From NCBI GenBank assembly GCA_900320085.1, contig ONRC01000002.1, positions 62,001-126,000 of the forward strand: a DNA stretch of 64,000 nucleotides, in the 5' to 3' direction. The notes under the pieces are model-generated. The model searched no databases. It saw only the letters and a program-made list of their open reading frames with translations, and was not told where the DNA came from. This document shows positions 53,256 to 60,526 of this stretch, in pieces (positions within the stretch are counted from its first letter, which is position 1; each line of letters starts with the position of its first letter). Origin of the DNA: an uncultured Eubacteriales bacterium. GTDB lineage: Bacteria > Bacillota > Clostridia > Christensenellales > Aristaeellaceae. The position numbers and the translations under genes are program-made.

Positions 53256-53355
53256 GTAGGGGCGGATATCATCCGCCCGCCCAAGTCGGACAGCTGACTG
53301 TCAATTGTCATCCATAAAATCTACAGGTTTTCGGGCGGATAATATCCGCCCCTAC
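53256..53355. repeat. GGGCGGAT inverted-repeat element, family E, copy 2
   Basis: A 100-base element with 24-base inverted ends: left GTAGGGGCGGATATCATCC..., right ...ATATCCGCCCCTAC; each arm is itself palindromic. The middle has smaller palindromes (GACAGCTGACTGTC). The right end lies 1 base from the rng stop codon. No clear target-site duplication was seen. A single arm occurs at 28351. Confidence 0.87.
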
Positions 53356-53356
53356 A

Positions 53357-54436
53357 TTACTGCCCTTTTTTCCTGGTCATCTCGACAAGCCCCAGGCTGG
53401 TGAAGCCATGCACAACGGCCTTGACCGGGTCGTCCTTCAACGCTTCTTCCAGGGCATTCTTGACCGCTTCCCGGCTTTCCTCGTTCTGCATGTCCACAAA
53501 GTCGATGATGACGATGCCGCCGATATTGCGAAGCCGGAGCAGCCTGGCGATTTCCTTTGCCGCTTCCAGGTTCAGCTTTAAAAAGGTGTTTTCGGTGCCA
53601 GTTTTGCTGCCGGTGAATTTGCCGCTGTTCACATCGATTACGGTCATGGCCTCGGTGGGATCGATGATCAGGTACCCGCCGCAGTCCAGCCAGACCTTGC
53701 GGTTCAGGGATTTTTCCAGCTTGGCGGAAACATTGTACAGGTCAAAGGGGTTGGGGCAGCTTTGAACCGGCACGCTGACCCCGGGGATTTCCTCCGGCTG
53801 GTCGGTCAGGATGGTTTCGATTTGTCCGTGCTCGTCCCGCAGGAGGCGAAGCAGCGCGTCCTCCCGGCCCTTCAATAGCCCCGGCTCGGTGGTTTCCGCG
53901 CGCCGCCGCAGCACTTCTTCCCAGGAGCCTTTCAGCGCTTCCACGTCTTCGGCGATGGCCGCTTCCTCCGCCTCCGCGCTTTCTGTGCGCATCACCAAGC
54001 CCATGCCCTCCGGCGCGACGCGGGCAGCCAAGTCACTTAGGCGGCTTCGCGTTTCCTCGTCCTCAATTTTCTTGGACACCGCGAACCGGCGGGTGAAGGG
54101 CGTCAGCAGAACGAACCGCCCGGCCAGGGCAATGTCCTCCGTCAGGTACGCGGCCTTTTCTCCCACGGGCGGCTTTTTCACCTGCACGAGGATCTTGTTG
54201 CCCGAGCGCGGCTTTTCCCTGCATTCGCTGAAGGGCAGGAAACCGATCACATCCCCGCCCAGCCTGACGAACGCCGCCTCCATGCCCTTGACGATGCGGT
54301 CCACCCGGCCCAGATAGATCTGCTCCGCCGCGATGCTGCCGCCCTCGTCCCGCCCAAAATGCAGCAGCCGCTTCCCGTCCATCAGGGCGAATTCACGCTG
54401 GCCTTTTTCATGCCGAATCAAGATCGTTTTACTCAT
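53357..54436 (-). CDS. rng: Ribonuclease E/G family protein, C-terminally short
   Basis: A 359-residue protein of the RNase E/G family, which processes RNA. The S1-like region is at about 35-95, and the catalytic core has MTVIDVNSGKFTG (Asp near 265) and IVIIDFVDMQ (Asp near 310). It stops at LVEMTRKKGQ, where other members continue with TRKR, the zinc-link CPxC and a dimer domain, for a usual length near 470-490. The stop codon is 1 base from a repeat element, so truncation by insertion or rearrangement is likely. Without the zinc-link, tetramer assembly may fail. The start at 54436 has a GGGGTGG stretch upstream. It could still be a short natural variant. Confidence 0.82.
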   Translation of the reverse strand: MSKTILIRHEKGQREFALMDGKRLLHFGRDEGGSIAAEQIYLGRVDRIVKGMEAAFVRLGGDVIGFLPFSECREKPRSGNKILVQVKKPPVGEKAAYLTEDIALAGRFVLLTPFTRRFAVSKKIEDEETRSRLSDLAARVAPEGMGLVMRTESAEAEEAAIAEDVEALKGSWEEVLRRRAETTEPGLLKGREDALLRLLRDEHGQIETILTDQPEEIPGVSVPVQSCPNPFDLYNVSAKLEKSLNRKVWLDCGGYLIIDPTEAMTVIDVNSGKFTGSKTGTENTFLKLNLEAAKEIARLLRLRNIGGIVIIDFVDMQNEESREAVKNALEEALKDDPVKAVVHGFTSLGLVEMTRKKGQ

Positions 54437-54454
54437 AGTCCACCCCACAAAATG

Positions 54455-54540
54455 CGTTCAGAGCACAGACCATATCGTTCATTCCAATTTTATAGAGTAT
54501 AAAAATCTGAACTCTGTACTCTGAACTCTGCACTCTGTTT
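54455..54540. repeat. Heptamer inverted repeat, family C, copy 4
   Basis: The left arm is short (GTTCAGAGCACAGA, 54456-54469). The right arm (54498-54537) has four units GAACTCT, GTACTCT, GAACTCT and GCACTCT. It lies between rng and DUF2344, 3 bases from the DUF2344 stop codon. The loop is about 27 bases. Confidence 0.85.
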
Positions 54541-55203
54541 TTACATTTCCTCCAGCGGATAGAACACGCCGTCCTTTTCGCCCAGCATTTGGGTGCGGGT
54601 AACGATCATGTGGGGGCGCTCCAGCTTGGCGAATTCAAACAGGGTGGAGAGCAGCAGTTCGGGCTTGCAGGTGGCCTTTTCGCAAAGGGCCAGGGTCATG
54701 CGCAGGGTATCGCCGGCCAGAGCAAGATCGTAGATCATAGGCCGGATGTCGCAGGGCTTCATGCCGGTTTTGGTCTTGCGGATGGCGGGGATTTCGGTTT
54801 GCGCCAGAAACGCGGGAATCGCTTCCGCCAGTCCCTCCGGCGCCTCGTCCAGCTTCGCTTCGTACATGGCGGCGGCCAACTGGGCCATGGGGGCGGGGTG
54901 GCGGTCGTCCACCGCCCGGGCGGAAATACAGGGCAGCTCCGGCGGCAGGGCGGGCCGCAGCCTGTCCAGAAACGCCTGAGCCGTCATTTCCCCCTCGATG
55001 GGCACCTCCATGATTTCCCTGCGTCCCGGCATCCCCACGGACAGAGGCGCGGCGAAGGTCAACAGGATATGGGGATTGAACCCCTGGGAATACCGCAGCG
55101 GCAGTCCGCTCCGGCGCAAAGCCCGCTGCATGGCCCGCATCAGGTCCAGATGCCCGATGTGGCGCAGGCGGGGAGTTTTTTCAAAAACAACAATCAACTT
55201 CAT
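54541..55203 (-). CDS. DUF2344 protein (TIGR03936)
   Basis: A 220-residue protein of the DUF2344 family, of unknown function, always found with the radical SAM TIGR03960 gene. KLIVVFEKTPRLRHIGHLDLM near the start and LPLRYSQGFNPHILLTFAAPL are the family signatures. The start MKLIVV at 55203 has AAAGG 9-10 bases upstream; a longer in-frame reading goes through a heptamer repeat and is rejected. It sits between the radical SAM and rng genes, the usual order in Firmicutes. Confidence 0.93.
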   Translation of the reverse strand: MKLIVVFEKTPRLRHIGHLDLMRAMQRALRRSGLPLRYSQGFNPHILLTFAAPLSVGMPGRREIMEVPIEGEMTAQAFLDRLRPALPPELPCISARAVDDRHPAPMAQLAAAMYEAKLDEAPEGLAEAIPAFLAQTEIPAIRKTKTGMKPCDIRPMIYDLALAGDTLRMTLALCEKATCKPELLLSTLFEFAKLERPHMIVTRTQMLGEKDGVFYPLEEM

Positions 55204-55228
55204 AATCCATTGCCTTTCGGTTGTTTGA

Positions 55229-55333
55229 AAAGAGAGTGCAGAGTACAGATCATATAGTGTAACCAAGAAACAAAACCGCTGATTGGTTGAGAAATCAATC
55301 TGTACTCTGCACACTGTACTCTGTACTCTTAAT
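55229..55333. repeat. Heptamer inverted repeat, family C, copy 5
   Basis: The left arm (55229-55250) has GAGAGTGC AGAGTAC AGA. The right arm (55297-55330) has GTACTCT, GCACACT, GTACTCT, GTACTCT; one unit carries a mutation (ACACT). The right arm overlaps the radical SAM stop codon (55329-55331). Confidence 0.87.
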
Positions 55334-57230
55334 CAGCAAGCGGCGCGGCGGTCTGTGCTTTTCCCTTGAGCGGCGGGTTCTTCACCCAGTCGCACACGCC
55401 CCAGGTGTTCAGGCCGCAGCCGTTGCAGCCGTGGCGGCAGTCGGGGGTGGTTTGGGTCTGCTTGGCTTTTTCGTTTTCGCGCTTTAAATAAGCCATGCTC
55501 ACGCCCGCGTCAATGAATTCCCAGGGCAAAAGCTCGTCATAGGGGCGTTCCCGGTGGGCGTAGAAGGCGGGGTCAAGGCCGCAGTCCTGGAACGCGCCCA
55601 GCCACTGGTCAAACTTGAAATGTTCGTTCCAGCTGTCCAGGCGGCAGCCCCGCTTCCAGGCGGCGTAAATCACCTCGCCGATGCGCCGATCGCCCCGGGA
55701 GATGCAGGCTTCCAGCATGCTCAGCTCGCTTTCGTGCCAGTTGAAATGCACGTTCTTGAGCTTTAAATACTGCCGCAGGGCCGCCTGCTTTTCGTGCACG
55801 GTGTCGATGGTATCCTGGGCGGCCCACTGGAAGGGGGTGAAGGGCTTGGGCACGAACACGCTGGCTGAGGCCGTCACGCGCACGCCGCTCTTGGCCCGCT
55901 GCTCCTTGGGCACACGGTAGAAGGCGTCCACCACCTTCTTCGCCAGGTCGCCGATGCCGCGCAGGTCTTCGTCCGTCTCGGTGGGCAGGCCCATCATGAA
56001 GTACAGCTTCACCGTGCTCCAGCCACATTCAAAGGCGTCGGTGACGGAGCGGATCAAATCCTCCTCCGTCACGCCCTTGTTGATCACGTCGCGCAGGCGC
56101 TGGGTGCCCGCTTCGGGGGCCAGGGTCAGGCCGGATTTTTTCACCTGCTGGGTTTCTTCCAGGGATTGCTTCACGATGTTGTCGATGCGCATGCTGGGCA
56201 GGGACACGCTGACGCGCTTGTCCTTATACCTGTCCATCAATGCCTGAATCAACTGGGGCAGACAGGGATAGTCGCCGCTGGAGAGGGAGGAGAGGCTCAT
56301 TTCCTCATAGCCTGTGGACTGCTGTAATTTATCCGCCAACTCCAACAAACGCTCCATGCTGCGCTCCCGCACCGGGCGGTACAGCATGCCCGCCTGGCAG
56401 AAGCGGCAGCCCCGGGTGCAGCCCCGCATGATTTCCAGCACCATCCGGTCGTGGACGATTTCGGTGTAGGGCACGGGGATGGATTCAGGATAGACCGCGT
56501 TGGTCAGATCCTTCACCACCCGCTTTTTCACCTTGGCGGGGGCGGCGGGGTCGTTGGGCGCAAAGGATTTGAGCGTGCCGTCCTCGTTGTAGGCTACGTC
56601 ATAAAACGCCGGAACGTACACTCCTTCCAGCTTCGCCAGGTTCCGCAGGATATCCATGCGCGGAAGGCCCGCCTCCCGCCCGTCCCGGATCACGTCGATC
56701 AATTCGTGCATCACGTCCTCGCCGTCACCGATCATAAAGGCGTCGATGAAGGGGGCCAGGGGTTCGGGGTTAAAGGCGCAGGGGCCGCCCGCCACCACGA
56801 TGGTGTCTTTTTCGGCGCGGTCCTCCCGGCGGATGGGCACCCGGCCCAGGTCCAGCATCTCCAGGATGTTGGTATAGCTCATTTCGTATTGCAGGGTGAA
56901 GCCGATGATATCAAATTCGTTCAGCGCCGCCCGGCTTTCCAGGGAAAAGAGGGGCACCCCGGTTTCCCGCATCTTGTCCGCCATGTCGGCGTCGGGCATG
57001 AACAGGCGCTCGCAAAGGGCGTCCTCCCGCTGATTGATGAGATAATACAATATTTTCATGCCAAGGTGGCTCATGCCGATTTCATAGGTGTCGGCAAAGC
57101 AGAAGCCAAAGGTGCAGCGCACGCTGTTCCAATCCTTGCACACGGCGTTCATTTCCCCGCCGGTATAGCGCGCGGGGCGCTGAACCGTTTCCAGCAGTTC
57201 TTCCAGCTTCCTGTTTTCCAGGTCGTTCAA
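55329..57230 (-). CDS. TIGR03960 family radical SAM protein
   Basis: A 633-residue protein. The N-terminal B12-binding-like domain (about 1-210) precedes a radical SAM core with the Cys cluster MRGCTRGCRFCQAGMLYRP near 270. It is paired with the DUF2344 protein and rng in most Firmicutes, and the function is unknown (a possible RNA or protein modifier). The C-terminal CRHGCNGCG near the end adds Cys for a second cluster. The start is TTG at 57230 with GGGAGGG 8-9 bases upstream. It is the first gene of the long minus operon, with its own promoter. Confidence 0.93.
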   Translation of the reverse strand: MNDLENRKLEELLETVQRPARYTGGEMNAVCKDWNSVRCTFGFCFADTYEIGMSHLGMKILYYLINQREDALCERLFMPDADMADKMRETGVPLFSLESRAALNEFDIIGFTLQYEMSYTNILEMLDLGRVPIRREDRAEKDTIVVAGGPCAFNPEPLAPFIDAFMIGDGEDVMHELIDVIRDGREAGLPRMDILRNLAKLEGVYVPAFYDVAYNEDGTLKSFAPNDPAAPAKVKKRVVKDLTNAVYPESIPVPYTEIVHDRMVLEIMRGCTRGCRFCQAGMLYRPVRERSMERLLELADKLQQSTGYEEMSLSSLSSGDYPCLPQLIQALMDRYKDKRVSVSLPSMRIDNIVKQSLEETQQVKKSGLTLAPEAGTQRLRDVINKGVTEEDLIRSVTDAFECGWSTVKLYFMMGLPTETDEDLRGIGDLAKKVVDAFYRVPKEQRAKSGVRVTASASVFVPKPFTPFQWAAQDTIDTVHEKQAALRQYLKLKNVHFNWHESELSMLEACISRGDRRIGEVIYAAWKRGCRLDSWNEHFKFDQWLGAFQDCGLDPAFYAHRERPYDELLPWEFIDAGVSMAYLKRENEKAKQTQTTPDCRHGCNGCGLNTWGVCDWVKNPPLKGKAQTAAPLAD

Positions 57231-57273
57231 AGGTCGTTCCCTCCCAATAAGAATCCATACAAAGCCAAGTTAC

Positions 57274-57302
57274 AGTATAGCATTTTTCCTGCCGTTTGTC
57301 CA
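57274..57302 (-). promoter_or_regulatory. Promoter of the radical SAM to ppiC operon
   Basis: On the minus strand, TGGACA (57302-57297), a 17-base spacer and TATACT (57279-57274) preceded by TGC. Confidence 0.82.
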
Positions 57303-57337
57303 TGTTTTCAGCGGAAAAACGAAAGCGGATTTCATGA

Positions 57338-57366
57338 TTGAACATTTGGCCCGGGAATGGTATAAT
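57338..57366 (+). promoter_or_regulatory. Promoter of MATE-miaA operon
   Basis: TTGAAC (57338-57343), a 17-base spacer and TATAAT (57361-57366) preceded by TGG. It is divergent from the promoter for the radical SAM gene. Confidence 0.83.
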
Positions 57367-57401
57367 TGATCTGATTGATACAGAAAGCAGGGATGCTTGC
57401 G

Positions 57402-58808
57402 ATGCCAAAGGCGGCAGTGAACAAAAAAGAAATGTTTGAAACCATGCCGGTGCCCAAAGCCCTTCTGTCCATGGCGGTGCCGACCATCATCAGCCAGTTG
57501 ATCACCTTGATCTACAACATGGTGGACGCCTTCTTTATCGGCCAGACGGGCAACTCCTTCATGGTGGCAGCGATTTCGCTGACGCTGACGCTGGTGATCA
57601 TGCTGACGTCGCTTTCCAATCTCTTCGGCGTGGGCGGCGGCAGCCTGACCGCCCGGCTGATGGGCGTGAGCCAGGAGGAGGAAGCCCGGCGGGTCAGCGC
57701 CTTCAGCGTGTACGGGGCCATCGCCGTGGTGCTGAGCTATTCCCTGCTGATCGGCCTATTCATGAATCCGCTGCTGCGGTTCCTGGGCGCGTCGGAGCAG
57801 ACGATCGAATATGCCCGGCAGTACACCTTCCTCGTGATCGTGCTGGGTGGCGGGTTCAGCATGGTGAGCATGACGCTGGCGCACCTGCTTCGCAACGCGG
57901 GCTATTCCGGCAAGGCCAGCATGGGGCTGAGCCTGGGCGGTGTGCTGAACATGGCGCTGGACCCCCTGTTCATGTTCGTGCTGCTGCCCCGGGGCAGCGA
58001 GGTCGTGGGCGCGGCGCTGGCGACGCTGCTGTCCAATATCGTTTCCTGCGGGTTTCTGCTGCTTGCTTATCAGAAGGCGACCCGTACCGCCTCCCTCAGC
58101 CTGAGTCTGAATCAAGCGCGGAAGATCAAAAGGGACAGCGTGAAAAAGGTATTCGCCGTGGGCGTGCCCTCCGCCATTCTGACGGGGCTGTTCGACCTGG
58201 CGAACGTGTGCGTGAACATGCTGGCCTCGGCCCACAGCGATCTGGCGCTGGCGGGCATGGGTATCGTGATGAAGGTGGAGCGGGTGCCCAACGCCGTCAA
58301 CATCGGCATCTGCCAGGGGGCCATGCCCATCATCGCCTACAACTATTCCGCCGGCAATATCGGCCGCATGAAAAAGACCGTGAACACCGCGCGGCTGTGG
58401 GGGCTGATCGTCTCCTTCGTTTCCATCGCGCTGTTTGAGCTCTTCGCCGGGGACGTGACGCGTTTGTTTATGAGCACCTCCCGGGGCGACGCGGAAAACG
58501 CCCTGCGCACCGTGTCCTACGCCACGCTGTTCCTGAGCATCCGGTGTCTGGCCTCCCCCTTCCAGTTCCTCAACTACCACACCTCCTTCTCCATGCAGGC
58601 CATGGGCAACGGCAAGGCCACCATGCTTCACGCCTTCGTGCGGGAGATCTTGTTCTATATCCCCTTCATGTTCCTGCTGGACAGGCTGTTTGGCGAAACC
58701 GGCCTGGCCTGGGCCTTGGTGGCGGGTGAAGGCTGCGGGGCCATGTTCGCGCTGTGGCTGATGCGCCGGGCCATGAAGCAGGCGGAAGAACGAAAGGCGG
58801 CCCCATGA
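57402..58808 (+). CDS. MATE family efflux transporter
   Basis: A 468-residue membrane protein with 12 predicted segments. The two MatE halves begin with SMAVPTIISQLITLIYNMVDAF (about 24) and AVGVPSAILTGLFD (about 255). MATE proteins use Na+ or H+ gradients to expel drugs or toxic metabolites. The start at 57402 is chosen (GCAGGGATG upstream); in-frame ATG at 57393 and TTG at 57375 are possible. It precedes miaA with a 4-base overlap. Confidence 0.9.
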   Translation: MPKAAVNKKEMFETMPVPKALLSMAVPTIISQLITLIYNMVDAFFIGQTGNSFMVAAISLTLTLVIMLTSLSNLFGVGGGSLTARLMGVSQEEEARRVSAFSVYGAIAVVLSYSLLIGLFMNPLLRFLGASEQTIEYARQYTFLVIVLGGGFSMVSMTLAHLLRNAGYSGKASMGLSLGGVLNMALDPLFMFVLLPRGSEVVGAALATLLSNIVSCGFLLLAYQKATRTASLSLSLNQARKIKRDSVKKVFAVGVPSAILTGLFDLANVCVNMLASAHSDLALAGMGIVMKVERVPNAVNIGICQGAMPIIAYNYSAGNIGRMKKTVNTARLWGLIVSFVSIALFELFAGDVTRLFMSTSRGDAENALRTVSYATLFLSIRCLASPFQFLNYHTSFSMQAMGNGKATMLHAFVREILFYIPFMFLLDRLFGETGLAWALVAGEGCGAMFALWLMRRAMKQAEERKAAP

Positions 58809-59719
58809 AAAAGCGCGTGATCGGCATCGTCGGCCCCACGGCCAGCGGAAAAACCGCGCTGTCGCTGCTGGTGGGCAAGCGGCTGGGCGGGGACATCCTG
58901 TGCATGGATTCCATGCAGATTTATAAGGGGATGGACATCGGCACCGCCAAGCCAACAAAGGAAGAACAAGCAGTGGTTCCCCATCACCTGCACAGCTTCC
59001 TGGCGCCGACGGAGAGCTTTTCGGTATCCCAGTACGCGGAAAAAGCCAGAGAAGTGATTGACCGGGTGAATGTGCCCATCCTGGTGGGCGGCACGGGGAT
59101 GTATCTGCAATCGCTGTCCCTGCCGATGGATTACGGCGCGGTGGGCGGGGATGAAGGTATCCGGAAGCATTACCATGAAATCGCCGACACCCAGGGAGCC
59201 GAAGCGCTGCACCGGATTTTGGAGCGGGTTGACCCCGCGTCGGCGGCACGGCTGCACCCCAACGACATCCGCCGGGTGGTGCGGGCGCTGGAGGTGTACG
59301 ACCTGACGGGTACGCCGCTCTCCGCCCAGAGGATGCCGGGGCCGGAGGATGCGCCTTATGATTTCCAGCTCTACGCGCTGGACATGCCAAGGGAGATACT
59401 GTACAGCCGGGTCGATCAGCGGGTGGATCAGATGATGCGGGACGGGCTGCTGGACGAGGTGAAACGGTTAAAGGACAGCGGCGTACCTGCCGACGCCCAG
59501 TCCATGCAGGGCCTGGAGTACAAAGAACTGCTGCCCGTGCTGGACGGGAAAGCGTCCTTGGAGGAAGCTGTGTCCCTAATCAAGCTCCGCACCCGGCACT
59601 ACGCTAAGCGGCAGCTGACCTGGTTCAAGCGGGATGAGCGAATTCGGTGGATACCCTTCAAGCCCGGGGACGCGCTTGGGCCGATTGCGGAATTGATATG
59701 CAAATCGTTTTCCGGATGA
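58805..59719 (+). CDS. miaA: tRNA dimethylallyltransferase MiaA
   Basis: A 304-residue enzyme that adds the dimethylallyl group to A37 of tRNAs, the substrate for MiaB. The P-loop GPTASGKTALS is at residues 8-18, and DSMQIYKGMDIGTAKPT is the substrate-binding motif, followed by VGGTGMYLQSL and RRVVRALEVYDLTG. The start overlaps the MATE stop by 4 bases (ATGA). Downstream lies the structured repeat, so the operon ends here. Confidence 0.96.
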   Translation: MKKRVIGIVGPTASGKTALSLLVGKRLGGDILCMDSMQIYKGMDIGTAKPTKEEQAVVPHHLHSFLAPTESFSVSQYAEKAREVIDRVNVPILVGGTGMYLQSLSLPMDYGAVGGDEGIRKHYHEIADTQGAEALHRILERVDPASAARLHPNDIRRVVRALEVYDLTGTPLSAQRMPGPEDAPYDFQLYALDMPREILYSRVDQRVDQMMRDGLLDEVKRLKDSGVPADAQSMQGLEYKELLPVLDGKASLEEAVSLIKLRTRHYAKRQLTWFKRDERIRWIPFKPGDALGPIAELICKSFSG

Positions 59720-59735
59720 ATGATCCACAGACTAA

Positions 59736-59960
59736 TGAAAGGTGACTCCAAAAGCCTTCCCCTCGCAGGGGAAGGTGGGCCGCGCGGAACCAAGAGCTGG
59801 AGAGGGAAATCAAGCAATTTCGCGCGGCTCGGATGAGGTGAACTCACCCGATAATATGTGAACATGCGGCCGGGAGTAGCACCTCATTCGTCAGGCGCGA
59901 ATTGACTTGATCACACTTTCTGTCTTGATTCCGCGCCTGACACCATCCGGGGCTGCCGCC
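59736..59960. repeat. Multi-stem intergenic element, family D, copy 2 (inverted)
   Basis: The same element as at 14.5 kb but reversed. Its left half (GGCCGCGCGGAA stem) matches the right half of copy 1 in reverse complement, and its right half (TCAGGCGCG stem) matches the left half of copy 1. The central loop also matches. The right terminal hairpin is replaced by CCGGGGCTGCCGCCCGG. Stem sequences differ between copies but keep pairing. It starts about 17 bases after the miaA stop. Confidence 0.85.
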
Positions 59961-60106
59961 CGGCCTTCGCTGAAAACAGTCCACGGGTGAATGGTGATAA
60001 AGAACCTTCTGAGAGAACTTCAACAATAAGCCGACAGGCCGTAGTGCTGAACCCAAGGAAAATCAAGCATTTACAGGAAGATCAGCAATTGAAGGAGGAA
60101 CAGAAG

Positions 60107-60457
60107 ATGAATATCACCTATCACGAAGAGAACGGTTACCTGCTCCCCAACATCGTAGTTGGCTGCGATACCAGCCGTCCCATTGGGAAATATGGCCGGA
60201 TGCGGCGGAAATACCTACAGGAACACCGCCTAATTTTGTTCAGCGTCATGGTCCAAGACGGCACGCTCTTTGAGCATCTGGCCGAGGTCGAGGATGCCGC
60301 GCAAACCAGGCTGGAAACCATCGTCCCTGCCTTAGCCAAGGCAGCGGGAGCTACCGAAGCGCTCAAGGCTGCTGATCCGATGAAATGGGTCGGCATCATG
60401 AACGCCTGCAAAGCCCAGGCGGAGGAGATCATCTTCCAGGAAATTGTTTACGCATAA
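60107..60457 (+). CDS. tnpV: TnpV family transposon-encoded protein
   Basis: A 116-residue protein that matches the TnpV family of Clostridia transposons (Tn4451-like): NITYHEENGYLLPNIVV at the start, GKYGRMRRKYLQEHR and the MKWVGIMNACKAQAEEI end. Its function is unknown. No recombinase or other transposon gene is here, so it is probably a remnant or cargo. The start at 60107 has GAAGGAGG 6-7 bases upstream. The stretch 59961-60106 holds nothing else that I recognise. A small terminator follows. Confidence 0.85.
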   Translation: MNITYHEENGYLLPNIVVGCDTSRPIGKYGRMRRKYLQEHRLILFSVMVQDGTLFEHLAEVEDAAQTRLETIVPALAKAAGATEALKAADPMKWVGIMNACKAQAEEIIFQEIVYA

Positions 60458-60484
60458 AGCATAGCAGTTGGTAGTGTATCTGTC

Positions 60485-60522
60485 AAGCCGTTGGGATAGC
60501 GTATGCGCCTGACGGCTTTTTT
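60485..60522 (+). terminator. Terminator after tnpV
   Basis: AAGCCGT / ACGGCTT with a 20-base loop and a TTTTTT tail. The stem is short, so efficiency is uncertain. Confidence 0.6.
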
Positions 60523-60526
60523 GACT

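Noticed and set aside
59987-60106. N-terminal extension of TnpV
   Set aside because: No ribosome site; GAAGGAGG just before 60107 and the family N-terminus support the shorter form.
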